From Paracoccus sp. M683 (GTDB lineage: Bacteria; Pseudomonadota; Alphaproteobacteria; Rhodobacterales; Rhodobacteraceae): a stretch of DNA of 64,000 nucleotides. The stretch covers positions 62,001-126,000 of the forward strand of contig NZ_VKDF01000003.1 in assembly GCF_007096355.1 (NCBI RefSeq). The letters are read 5' to 3'. Below are positions 8,886-15,711 of this stretch, piece by piece. A program made the position numbers and the translations under genes. The notes under the pieces are model-generated. The model was given only the letters and a program-made list of their open reading frames with translations. It was not told the DNA's origin and did not search any database. The stretch's first letter is position 1; the number at the start of each line of letters is the position of its first letter.

Positions 8886-9784
8886 CCCGTCGCAACCACC
8901 GCGCCATCGCCGCCGCGTTCCCGCGACAAAAGCCACAGCGATGCGCCCACGATCAGCGCCGAGCCCAGCCACATGCTGCCTGGCGGCACAAAACCGAAAA
9001 CCAACAGGCCCAGCCCGACATTGAAGGGCAGTTTCACATGGTCGAACGGTTGCAGAAAGGCGGCGTCGGCCACGGCATAGGCGCGAGCCAGCGCATATTG
9101 CGCCACCGCTGTCAGCAGCCCCACCGCGATCAGCGCGGCAATGGCCGAACCGCCCGGCAGGGCAAAGCCGCCGGCACCGGGCAGGACGGCCAGCCCGGCA
9201 TTCAGCGGCGTCAGCAGCGCCAGAAGATACAGGGTCAGCGCGGCGGGCGTTTCGGTCGTGGTCATCCGCTTGGTCATCAGCGACGCGCCGGCCCACAGCG
9301 CCGCCGCGCCCACCGGCACCAGCGCCCAGGGGGTAAAGGCATCCGACCAGGGTTGAAGGATTACCGCGCCGCCCAGAAAGCCGATGCCAACCGCGATCCA
9401 GCGCGGCGAGGTCACCCGCTCGCCCAGCAGCAGTGCCGCGCCGGCAGTGACGAAAAAGGGTGACAGCATGATCAACGAGATCGCCTGCCAGATCGGCACA
9501 TGCGCCAGGCCCAGCACCCAAAGCTGCACCCCGCCCACGGCCAGGCCCACGCGCAGCAGATGCGCGCCGATCCGGGTGGTGCGGAACCCCGAGGGGCGCG
9601 CGCCCAGCCACGGCAGCATGATCAGCAGGGCGATCGCATATTGCCAGAAGGTGATGGTGGGGGCGGCGATGCCCAGCACCATGGCGGCATATTGCACCAG
9701 CACATTGATCAGCGCGAAGACCGCGCCGGCGCCGATCATCAGCGCCGCGCCCATCGCATTCGACGAATTGAAGAACCCAGCCAT
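8882..9784 (-). CDS. ribN: EamA/DMT transporter, likely riboflavin importer
   Basis: 300-residue inner-membrane protein with about ten hydrophobic segments and two EamA repeats. An FMN riboswitch lies directly upstream on the same strand, the hallmark of flavin genes; FMN-riboswitch-controlled EamA proteins in alphaproteobacteria include the riboflavin transporter RibN. Function is therefore inferred from fold plus regulation. The start at 9784 (MAGFFNSSNAMGAAL, preceded by GGGGAAAGGG) was chosen because longer in-frame versions translate through the riboswitch. It converges with the phosphatase gene, overlapping by 4 bp. Confidence 0.82.
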   Translation of the reverse strand: MAGFFNSSNAMGAALMIGAGAVFALINVLVQYAAMVLGIAAPTITFWQYAIALLIMLPWLGARPSGFRTTRIGAHLLRVGLAVGGVQLWVLGLAHVPIWQAISLIMLSPFFVTAGAALLLGERVTSPRWIAVGIGFLGGAVILQPWSDAFTPWALVPVGAAALWAGASLMTKRMTTTETPAALTLYLLALLTPLNAGLAVLPGAGGFALPGGSAIAALIAVGLLTAVAQYALARAYAVADAAFLQPFDHVKLPFNVGLGLLVFGFVPPGSMWLGSALIVGASLWLLSRERGGDGAVVATG

Positions 9785-9804
9785 GGCGCCACCCTTTCCC
9801 CTAC

Positions 9805-9860
9805 GCACATAACCCAAGGCAAACAGGAACACGCGCCGCATGACTGGCGGCGTGTTTCCC
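9805..9860 (-). promoter_or_regulatory. FMN riboswitch expression platform
   Basis: Downstream of the aptamer on the minus strand, AACACGCCGC and GCGGCGCGTGTT flank a short loop (CAGTCAT) and can form a strong hairpin around 9829-9856. It is followed by CCTGTTTGCC, so it could be a weak intrinsic terminator or act by sequestering downstream sequence. Confidence 0.55.
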
Positions 9861-10005
9861 GTTCTCTTGCATCCGGACTGTGACCGTCGGCCCCGGAATT
9901 GCACCGGATCTGCTGACCCCTTGACCCGATCGGATCAAGGGCGCTCGCGGGCTGTGCGGCCATGCCGCTTACCGCCGGTGGGGACTTTCACCCCGCCCCG
10001 AGAAC
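9861..10005 (-). ncRNA. FMN riboswitch (RFN element)
   Basis: Reading the minus strand gives the canonical RFN elements in order: closing stem GTTCTC paired with GAGAAC at the far end, GGGGCGGGGTGAAAGTCCCC, ACCGGCGGTA, AGCCCGCGAGCG, GATCCGGTGCAATTCCGG, GCCGACGGTCACAGTCCGGA and TGCAAGAGAAC. The variable arm is TTGATCC-GATC-GGGTCAA. It should bind FMN and repress the downstream transporter gene when FMN is abundant. Confidence 0.96.
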
Positions 10006-10032
10006 GACGCGGCCAGCTTCGGCCGCCCGGTT

Positions 10033-10061
10033 CAGATAGGGCGGCGGAATGGCCCGCGCAA
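10033..10061 (-). promoter_or_regulatory. candidate promoter of the riboswitch transcript
   Basis: On the minus strand TTGCGC (10061-10056) and TATCTG (10038-10033) are separated by 17 bp, and transcription would begin about 20 bp before the aptamer. Both hexamers are imperfect, so this is a proposal from spacing and position. Confidence 0.45.
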
Positions 10062-10088
10062 GGGGAAGGGTGGCAGGGGCGCTGGTGA

Positions 10089-10322
10089 TCAGCGCTTGCT
10101 ATAGAAATGCTCGGGCGCATCCCACATGCTGCGATTGACCTCGGCCTCGACCTGTTGGCGGGTCACGCCGATATCGCGCAGCAGATCATCGTCCAGCTTC
10201 GACAGGTCGATGCGGGTCTTGCGCAGGTCGAAAGCCGTCAGGATACGCTCCAGCCAGTTTGGCCGGGGGACGATGCCCTGACCGGTGACGACACGCAGCA
10301 AGGCGGTTGATTTGGTTGACAT
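10089..10322 (-). CDS. DUF1127 small protein
   Basis: 77-residue basic protein ending in a DUF1127-type helical motif: LSKLDDDLLRDIGVTRQQVEAE. Members are small and often stress induced; in Rhodobacter some are reported to influence RNA turnover, but a role here is unknown. A good ribosome site (AGGAGG) precedes the ATG. It diverges from a LysR gene across a 138-bp AT-rich region. Confidence 0.88.
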   Translation of the reverse strand: MSTKSTALLRVVTGQGIVPRPNWLERILTAFDLRKTRIDLSKLDDDLLRDIGVTRQQVEAEVNRSMWDAPEHFYSKR

Positions 10323-10434
10323 CGTTCAATCCTCCTGATGCGATTTATCATCAACAAAGGTGAATGGTTTCTTTGAATTCATCTTTGACAGTGATAATAT
10401 GGATGGAACAGATGCATTAGTGAAATGAATGATT

Positions 10435-10447
10435 TTGATCGAATCAA
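10435..10447. promoter_or_regulatory. LysR-type palindrome TTGAT-CGA-ATCAA
   Basis: A perfect inverted repeat TTGAT/ATCAA with a 3-bp centre fits the T-N11-A plan of LysR operators. It lies in the AT-rich divergent region, 13 bp before the LysR start, where an autoregulatory site would be expected. It could also affect the DUF1127 gene. Confidence 0.45.
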
Positions 10448-10460
10448 TCACGGAGATTGA

Positions 10461-11342
10461 ATGATGCGAAATCTCGATATCGCGACCCTGCGCTCGCTTC
10501 AGGCGGTGGCGGAATATGGCGCGGTCACCCGCGCGGCTGAATCGCTGAACATGACGCAAAGCGCGCTGTCGATGCAGATCCGGCGGTTAGAGGATGTCTT
10601 TGGCCAGCCCTTGCTGGAAAAGCAGGGCAGGGGCATCGTTCTGACCGACTTCGCCCAGCTGCTGCTGACGGAAACGCGCAAGCTTGTGGGGCTGAACGAT
10701 GCGATCATCGGGCGATTTACCGGCGTCCGGCCGGAATGCCGGCTGCGTGTCGGTCTGACGACCGATTGGCCGATGCTGCATTTCACCCTGGCCGTGCGCC
10801 AGTTCCGCGAGGCAAATCCCAATGTCGAGGTGGTGCTGTCGGATGGCATCAGCGTCGATCTGCGCCGGCAGTTCGAACGCGATGAGCTTGACGTGATCCT
10901 GACCACGGAACTGGAATGTGGCAAGGATGCGGTCCAGCTGTACGAGATCGACCTGATCTGGATGGGGGCCGAGGGCGGCACGGCCTGGCTGCAACGGCCC
11001 TTGCGGCTGACCAATGCGTTGAACTGTTCCTTCCTGCGGGCGGGGATCGCGGCCTTGGATGCGGCCGGCATCCCCTGGGAACATGCCTCGGGCGTGGGCA
11101 GCTGTGAACGCAACCAGATGCTGACGGCGGCCGATCAGGGGGTGAACACCTTCCTGCACAAGTCTCAGCGTCCGGGGATCGAACAGATCGACCATGGCGG
11201 AGCCTTGCCGCCGCTGCCGCGCAGCAGTCTGAACATGTATCTGACCCAGGGGTCGATCAGTGCGCTGGCCTCGGAATTTGGCCGCTATCTGCGCCGCGCG
11301 GTCCAGGACGAGGCTGAAGACCAGAGATCAGCTGCGGCCTGA
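10461..11342 (+). CDS. LysR family transcriptional regulator
   Basis: 293 residues. The N-terminal winged HTH is clear (LDIATLRSLQAVAEYGAVTR, LNMTQSALSMQIRRLE), followed by a linker helix and a substrate-binding domain with short, variable lobes (WPMLHFTLAVRQFREANP, ERDELDVILTTE). Ligand unknown. CGGAGATTG precedes the ATG. It is divergent from a DUF1127 gene, its most likely neighbour target. The C-terminal third is weakly conserved with classical LysR effector domains. Confidence 0.92.
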   Translation: MMRNLDIATLRSLQAVAEYGAVTRAAESLNMTQSALSMQIRRLEDVFGQPLLEKQGRGIVLTDFAQLLLTETRKLVGLNDAIIGRFTGVRPECRLRVGLTTDWPMLHFTLAVRQFREANPNVEVVLSDGISVDLRRQFERDELDVILTTELECGKDAVQLYEIDLIWMGAEGGTAWLQRPLRLTNALNCSFLRAGIAALDAAGIPWEHASGVGSCERNQMLTAADQGVNTFLHKSQRPGIEQIDHGGALPPLPRSSLNMYLTQGSISALASEFGRYLRRAVQDEAEDQRSAAA

Positions 11343-11393
11343 CCCGTTTGCCCCGGGGGCCAGCAGCGGCCCCCCCCCCCGGTCAGGCGTGGA

Positions 11394-11870
11394 TCAGGCC
11401 TGGATCATGTATCGCGTCAGGCAGTCGCGCAGAAAGGCCTGGCCCTTTTCGGTCAGCCCGGATTCCTCGACATAGGCGATGAAATCGGCCTTCAGCGCCA
11501 CGACATCCGCCAGGCCGGTCATCGCCGCCGCCGAGCCGAAGGCGACGTGGAAATGTTCGCCCGCCGGCAGCCACAGCAACAGCGGGGCGGGTGCGAAGCT
11601 GACAATGATATCTTCGTGGGAATGGTCGAACAGGCTTTCCCAGGCGGCTTCGGGATCCGCCGCCGTCTCGACCTGTTCCCCGGCGCCAAATTCGGCGTGG
11701 TGAATGGTGATGGCCGTGCTGCCTGCGGCACGCGCCTGCGCGGCAAGGCGCAGAAAATCGTCACGGTCGATGTAATCGGGAAAGATCAGAGACGAAAAAC
11801 CCTGTTCCTGCACAAAGGCGGGCCGCAGCAGCCGCCGGTCATCCAGCGCCAGGGCGATCAGGTTCTGCAT
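11394..11870 (-). CDS. candidate immunity protein of T6SS cargo module
   Basis: 158-residue acidic soluble protein (MQNLIALALDDRRLLRPAFV... TRYMIQA) with no signal peptide or membrane segment. I do not recognise its family. It begins 33 bp after the toxin-like gene on the same strand, with AGGAG before the ATG, exactly where an immunity gene of a polymorphic toxin sits. Its acidity against a basic toxin-like neighbour fits that role. The assignment is inference from position and charge. Confidence 0.5.
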   Translation of the reverse strand: MQNLIALALDDRRLLRPAFVQEQGFSSLIFPDYIDRDDFLRLAAQARAAGSTAITIHHAEFGAGEQVETAADPEAAWESLFDHSHEDIIVSFAPAPLLLWLPAGEHFHVAFGSAAAMTGLADVVALKADFIAYVEESGLTEKGQAFLRDCLTRYMIQA

Positions 11871-11903
11871 GGGGAAACTCCTGCTGTTCGGTCCGGCCAT
11901 CGG

Positions 11904-12344
11904 TCACGGATCATAACGGATTTCGGTGCCGCGACCATTGCCGGGATTGCGCATTTCCAGCGTGGGCCGCCCGTCCGAGCTGCCGGGCCGGACGGTGACC
12001 TTGGTTCCGTCGCTTAGCGTTCCGGTCCGACCGGGGCCGTATTGGGTGTTGATCGGCTTGACGTTCTGGGGGCCAAGATCGTCGAAATCGCGATCGGCGC
12101 GGGACATGCCGCCGGGCTTGCTGCCATGGCGCGTCTTGCCCTTGGTGGTCTGCGAGACATTCGCCTCTTTTTCCAGTTCCTCGCGCGATTTCTTGCACGA
12201 ACCGACGCAATTGCCGCGTTTGGGCGACCCGTTGCCGGATTGATCGGCCCGTTTCCCGGCACCCGAGGGTAGTGCGGGCGGTTTTCGCGCCCCGCCGCGC
12301 CCCTTTGTCAGCAGCTTCAACAGCAGTCTCAGCAGCGCGCCCAT
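11904..12344 (-). CDS. small toxin-like protein (polymorphic-toxin C-terminal domain)
   Basis: 146 residues, basic. The first ~85 residues are a low-complexity basic linker with two Cys (GNCVGSCKKSREELEKEA). The C-terminal ~60 residues (RADRDFDDLGPQNVKPINTQ, then GTLSDGTKVTVRPGSSDGRP, ending GRGTEIRY) resemble the extreme C-terminal toxin tips of RHS/CdiA-type polymorphic toxins as I remember them. The biochemical activity is not known to me; a nuclease is plausible given the size and basic charge. It starts 3 bases after the adaptor frame's stop and precedes the candidate immunity gene. Confidence 0.6.
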   Translation of the reverse strand: MGALLRLLLKLLTKGRGGARKPPALPSGAGKRADQSGNGSPKRGNCVGSCKKSREELEKEANVSQTTKGKTRHGSKPGGMSRADRDFDDLGPQNVKPINTQYGPGRTGTLSDGTKVTVRPGSSDGRPTLEMRNPGNGRGTEIRYDP

Positions 12345-12347
12345 CGC

Positions 12348-13149
12348 CTATGCACCGCTTTTCCAGATCCGGTCCCAATTGGCGCCTGTGACGTCGTCCA
12401 GTTCCGACAGAACATCGTCGATGGCATCGTCGGGTTGGCGCGGGCTGTCACGGAAATGGCGCCGGGCCAGCCCGCCCCCGGCCGCCTTGCCGTCGGTGAT
12501 CGACATCAGATAGGCCCATTTCATCTGCGCGCGCTCTGATCGCAGGCCCAGATCGTCGCCCGATTTTTCATAGTCCAGCACGCGCTGGTGCAACGCGTCA
12601 TCGGGCAGGTGATCGGTGCCGCCCGGATCAACCTCGGGCAGATAGGTCGCGACCTTGCGGCGCGACCCGTCCAGCCGGCGCTGTTCGATGGCACGGATGG
12701 TCGCGGGCGTCAGCCGCAGAGCGCCGCTGGCGGGGGCGGGAGAGCCGGGCGATCACGGCGCGGCGGTCGGTGGTGTCGTCAACGGGCAGCATGCCGCCGC
12801 CCGACGGATGACCCGCCTCAAGCGCCGCGCGCATCCGTTCGGCCAGATCTTCGGCGGCGATCGTGCCGCTTTCCAGATCCGCCGCCCAATCCGGTGTGGA
12901 TGCGGGACCGAATCCGTCGCGATACAGATTGATCAGCCATGGGCCGCCGCGGATCACGGCCTGATCTTCGACATGTCGATAGAGCGGCTGGCAGCTTGGC
13001 CCGAGGTTTTGGCAGGCCGCGCCCAGATCGTCGAAGAACGCCCCGTCCATGACGGCGAATATTCGCGTCTCGTCGTCCGGCACCAGCTGGGTCAGATGGG
13101 TCAGCAGCGCGACGCGGTTCCGGTCGGCCCAATTGGTGATGGCGAATGG
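12348..13149 (-). pseudogene. DUF4123-like T6SS adaptor, frame interrupted
   Basis: Two reading frames together encode one adaptor-like protein. Frame A, opening after the PAAR stop, carries RVALLTHLTQLVP, TRIFAVMDGAFFDDLGAAC and GGPWLINLYRD, typical of the N-terminal part of DUF4123 effector chaperones. Near a run of five G (12732-12736) it loses sense, and frame B continues SGALRLTPATIRAIEQRRLD to RIWKSGA, ending at 12348. One extra base would explain the shift. Frame A has no ATG; its first usable start is GTG at 13083, which omits conserved residues. The central part also looks short. It is either decayed or affected by a sequence error. Confidence 0.6.
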
Positions 13150-13575
13150 TCAGCCCCTGACCATTGGCGAGGACTGGCTGGCCTGCTGGACCTGACACGC
13201 CGTTCCGCCGGCGCCTTGTGCCGGTGCCGGTGCCGCTGCCGCTGCCGCTGAACCGCCTGCCAGCTTGCCTGGGCCGTTATCGTCGATGAACACATCGCCC
13301 GATCCGGTTTGCGCTGTTCCGCCGCAGCTGATGCTGTCGCCTTTGCGGCCGGCCGGCTTGCCATTGATGAACACCGTCGGCGATCCGGCGGCCAATGCCC
13401 TGCCATGGGCCGGCGCGTGCCCGGACACGCAGGCATGAGCGGCGAAACTGTCACCTTCACGCATCACGGAACGGCCGTTGACGAAAACGTCCGGGCTGCC
13501 GTCGGTGGCCGGTGTAGGGGGAAAATGGCAGGCGTGGCCGGATCCGATGTCGCCCTTGCGATGCGCGGCTGGCAT
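13150..13575 (-). CDS. PAAR domain protein (T6SS spike tip)
   Basis: 141 residues: MPAAHRKGDIGSGHACHFPP, then DVFVNGRSVMREGD, CVSGHAPAHGRALAAGSPTV, FINGKPAGRKGDSISCGG. The repeated 'VfING.p..R.GD' units with His and Cys in the metal-binding positions are the PAAR fold that caps VgrG spikes of type VI secretion. It ends in an Ala/Pro/Ser-rich tail. No vgrG or core T6SS gene is in the window. It heads a same-strand module with the adaptor, toxin-like and immunity-like genes. Start at 13575 fits the family; upstream in-frame codons look unrelated. Confidence 0.88.
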   Translation of the reverse strand: MPAAHRKGDIGSGHACHFPPTPATDGSPDVFVNGRSVMREGDSFAAHACVSGHAPAHGRALAAGSPTVFINGKPAGRKGDSISCGGTAQTGSGDVFIDDNGPGKLAGGSAAAAAAPAPAQGAGGTACQVQQASQSSPMVRG

Positions 13576-13704
13576 GACGAGACACTCTTCAACGGTTGAA
13601 ACAAAATACCTGACTGACGCGAAAACAGGCGCTATATTCTTGCTCGGCAACCGCTGTGCGTTGCCATCGAGCCGCAGCGCATCTTCGATCGGGGTGGCCA
13701 GCCC

Positions 13705-14145
13705 TCAGGTCACATCCAGCCAGATGGTGACCGGACCGTCATTGACCAGTGCCACCTGCATATCGGCGCCGAACTCGCCCGTCTCGACTGGCAGCCCGTG
13801 GCCGCGCAGCGCCTGTGCCAGATGTTCATACAGCCGCTGCCCGTCCTGCGGCGCGGCGGCAGCCGAAAATCCGGGGCGGTTGCCACTGCTGGTATCGGCC
13901 GCCAGCGTGAACTGGCTGACCACCAGCACGCCCCCGCCCGTATCGCTGATCGAGAGGTTCATCTTGCCCGCCTCGTCACGGAAAATGCGCAGCCGGGCAA
14001 TCCGGCCGGCAAGCTTTTCGGCCGTGGTCTCGTCATCGCCGCGCATGGCGCAGGCCAGCACCAGCAGCCCAGGGCCGGTGCGGCCGATGGTCCGGCCCTC
14101 GACCGTGACCGATGCCTCGGCCACCCGTTGCAGAAGCGCCATCAT
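13705..14145 (-). CDS. dtd: D-aminoacyl-tRNA deacylase
   Basis: Removes D-amino acids (and Gly from tRNA-Ala) from mischarged tRNAs; cytosolic homodimer. 146 residues, usual length. Family signatures are [16 protein letters not shown], the active-site [20 protein letters not shown], and the Gly-cisPro-type [14 protein letters not shown]-terminus. The start at 14145 overlaps the stop of the upstream transporter gene (ATGA), so it is coupled to the YeeE/YedE pair. Confidence 0.96.
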   Translation of the reverse strand: MMALLQRVAEASVTVEGRTIGRTGPGLLVLACAMRGDDETTAEKLAGRIARLRIFRDEAGKMNLSISDTGGGVLVVSQFTLAADTSSGNRPGFSAAAAPQDGQRLYEHLAQALRGHGLPVETGEFGADMQVALVNDGPVTIWLDVT

Positions 14146-14558
14146 ACCCGCCGGTTCCACATGGCGAACAATGCCATCCCCGCCACCATGGCGGCGAAAA
14201 AGACCCAGAAGGGCGGCCCGGCAAAGCCAAGCACCGCCATCGAAGGGCCGGGGCACAGGCCCGACAGCCCCCAGCCAAGGCCAAACAGGGCGGATCCGGC
14301 AATCAGTCGGGCGTCGGTCCGGTGCGACGGCGGCGGCGGGAAGGGCTGGCCGGTCATCGCCCGGTCACGCCTTGCAGCGATGCGCCAAGCGATCGCCATG
14401 GGGATGATTGCGCCAGCCAGTACGAAGCCCAATGTCGGATCCCACTGCCCGAACACGTCCAGCCAGCCACGCACCTTTTCAGGCTGGGTCATGCCCGATA
14501 CCAGCAGTCCGGCCCCGAACAGCCCGCCCGACAGCGCCGCAAAGACCAGGCGCATCAT
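14142..14558 (-). CDS. YeeE/YedE family protein, second half
   Basis: 138-residue membrane protein of the second-half (DUF6691-like) YeeE/YedE type, with about four hydrophobic segments. [39 protein letters not shown] and the conserved Cys motif [10 protein letters not shown] are visible. Together with the next gene it equals one full-length YeeE (thiosulfate/sulfane-sulfur uptake channel). The GLCPGPS cysteine is a likely sulfur relay residue. Overlaps both neighbours by ATGA. Confidence 0.9.
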   Translation of the reverse strand: MMRLVFAALSGGLFGAGLLVSGMTQPEKVRGWLDVFGQWDPTLGFVLAGAIIPMAIAWRIAARRDRAMTGQPFPPPPSHRTDARLIAGSALFGLGWGLSGLCPGPSMAVLGFAGPPFWVFFAAMVAGMALFAMWNRRV

Positions 14559-14980
14559 GCCGACGACCCAAGCGCGCGGGCGATCAGCACCGCGACGCCT
14601 CCGGCGAGCAGAAAGGTCACGGTTGCTGCGATGCTGCGCCAGGACAACCGCGAGATCCCGCAGACACCATGGCCCGAGGTGCAGCCATTGGCCAGCCGCG
14701 TGCCAAATCCCACCAGCAGCCCCGCCAGCACCATGACGCCAATGCCCGCAACCGGCGTTGCAGGCCCGCCGATGCCCGCGCGCCACAGAAACGCCGGGAC
14801 CAGGATCAGGGCGGCGGCAAAGGCCAGGCGCTCGGCCCGGTTGGCGTGGCCGCTGCCGTCGACCAGCCCGCCCAGCAACCCGCTGGCCCCCATGATCCGC
14901 CCGTTCAGCAGCAGGAAAGCCGCCGCCGCTGTGCCGATCATCAACCCGCCCGTCAGGCCGGAAATCCAGTCTGGATCCAT
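14555..14980 (-). CDS. YeeE/YedE family protein, first half
   Basis: 141-residue membrane protein with about four hydrophobic segments and the signature NGCTSGHGVCGISRLSWRS, whose cysteines are thought to pass sulfur across the membrane in YeeE/TsuA. It starts MDPDWISGLTGGLMIGTAAA. First gene of a three-gene coupled unit (YeeE first half, second half, dtd). An ATTC-N8-GAAT palindrome lies inside its promoter spacer, which suggests control by a SqrR/BigR-type persulfide-sensing repressor. Confidence 0.92.
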   Translation of the reverse strand: MDPDWISGLTGGLMIGTAAAAFLLLNGRIMGASGLLGGLVDGSGHANRAERLAFAAALILVPAFLWRAGIGGPATPVAGIGVMVLAGLLVGFGTRLANGCTSGHGVCGISRLSWRSIAATVTFLLAGGVAVLIARALGSSA

Positions 14981-15011
14981 CTGCGCCTCGCTTTGTCAGC
15001 TCTTGGCGTCA

Positions 15012-15039
15012 GATATATTCGCACTTCGGAATGCGTCAA
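15012..15039 (-). promoter_or_regulatory. promoter of the YeeE/YedE operon
   Basis: On the minus strand TTGACG (15039-15034) and TATATC (15017-15012) are 16 bp apart, a strong sigma-70-like promoter about 32 bp before the ATG at 14980. The -35 box overlaps the stop codon of the upstream small membrane protein gene. The spacer contains the palindromic operator annotated separately. Confidence 0.7.
15017..15032. promoter_or_regulatory. ATTC-N8-GAAT operator (SqrR/BigR type)
   Basis: ATTC-GCACTTCG-GAAT exactly matches the ATTC-N8-GAAT consensus I recall for SqrR, the sulfide/persulfide-responsive ArsR-family repressor of Rhodobacter. It fills the spacer between the -35 and -10 boxes, where binding would block transcription. 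The regulator gene itself is not in the window. Confidence 0.65.
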
Positions 15040-15263
15040 CCGGCCAGCACGATCCCCAGCACCACCGCCATCAATCCGATGGTCGAGGCCCCAAGCGCAG
15101 CCATGTTCACCGCCAGAACGCGGCGCATCTTGTTCTTCAGCGCCTGATCATTCAGACCGGCCTTGCGCGCCCGCGCCACCGTCATGATGCACCAGATCAG
15201 CAGGCCCACGCCGATCAGTGTCAGCGCCGCGCCGCCCCAGATGAGAAGATCGAATACCGTCAT
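15036..15263 (-). CDS. 75-residue membrane protein
   Basis: Small protein with two predicted transmembrane helices (LLIWGGAALTLIGVGLLIW and GASTIGLMAVVLGIVLAG) joined by a basic cytoplasmic loop (ARARKAGLNDQALKNKMRR). It resembles a conserved hypothetical of Rhodobacterales; no function is known to me. It lies upstream of the YeeE/YedE promoter on the same strand and diverges from gapR. Confidence 0.8.
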   Translation of the reverse strand: MTVFDLLIWGGAALTLIGVGLLIWCIMTVARARKAGLNDQALKNKMRRVLAVNMAALGASTIGLMAVVLGIVLAG

Positions 15264-15370
15264 CGCATGTCCTTGTTGTCATGCGGCCCTAGCCCCGATT
15301 GCACCAGACGGCAAGAGCGCCTATGCCTCGGCCGCAATCAGGCAGGATCGAGACCGGAGATAAGAGCGAC

Positions 15371-15616
15371 ATGACCGACCCCTATAGCGTGACCGCCGAC
15401 GAGCTGCGCCAGTTCATCGAGCGGATCGAGCATCTTGAAGCCGAGAAAAAGGACATCGCCGAACAGATCAAGGAAGTCTATGCCGAGCTGAAAGGCCGCG
15501 GCTATGACAGCAAGGCGATCCGCAAGCTGGTGACATTGCGCAAGAAAGACCCGCAGGAAGTGCAAGAGGAAGACGCGATCCTGGAACTGTACAAGACCGC
15601 ACTTGGCATGGCCTGA
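15371..15616 (+). CDS. gapR: GapR-type DUF2312 DNA-binding protein
   Basis: 81-residue coiled-coil protein typical of DUF2312: [40 protein letters not shown], and a basic C-terminal [14 protein letters not shown]. In Caulobacter GapR is an essential nucleoid-associated protein that binds overtwisted DNA and aids replication. Length and charge pattern match. It stands alone on the plus strand ahead of the imelysin operon. Confidence 0.92.
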   Translation: MTDPYSVTADELRQFIERIEHLEAEKKDIAEQIKEVYAELKGRGYDSKAIRKLVTLRKKDPQEVQEEDAILELYKTALGMA

Positions 15617-15643
15617 ACGGGGGGGGCGATCCGGAGCGGGCAA

Positions 15644-15649
15644 TTGACA
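15644..15649 (+). promoter_or_regulatory. candidate -35 box before imelysin operon
   Basis: A perfect TTGACA lies in an AT-rich island (TTGACAAAGCCTATAAATTC) 63 bp before the imelysin ATG. No clear -10 hexamer is found at 17 bp; TATAAA is too close. The island may instead be a metal-regulator site. Low-confidence call. Confidence 0.3.
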
Positions 15650-15711
15650 AAGCCTATAAATTCACTCAGGTTTCTGTCCGACCCATCAGCCCTGTTCGAA
15701 AAGGACGCCCC

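Noticed and set aside
7902-9611. Long minus-strand ORF across UPF0262, the phosphatase and part of ribN
   Set aside because: Arg/Ala-rich shadow frame over three well-supported genes; no domain.
9785-9904. N-terminal extension of the EamA transporter to 340 residues
   Set aside because: It would translate the expression platform and the end of the FMN riboswitch; MAGFFNSSNAMG at 9784 is the better start.
11369-11382. Run of C bases after the LysR gene as a slippery site or terminator
   Set aside because: A GGGGGCC-AGCAGC-GGCCCCC hairpin is possible but no T tract follows; too weak to call.
13150-13152. TGA between PAAR and adaptor as a selenocysteine codon
   Set aside because: No SECIS-like element was seen, and PAAR proteins normally end here; the in-frame continuation is better explained by loss of the adaptor start.
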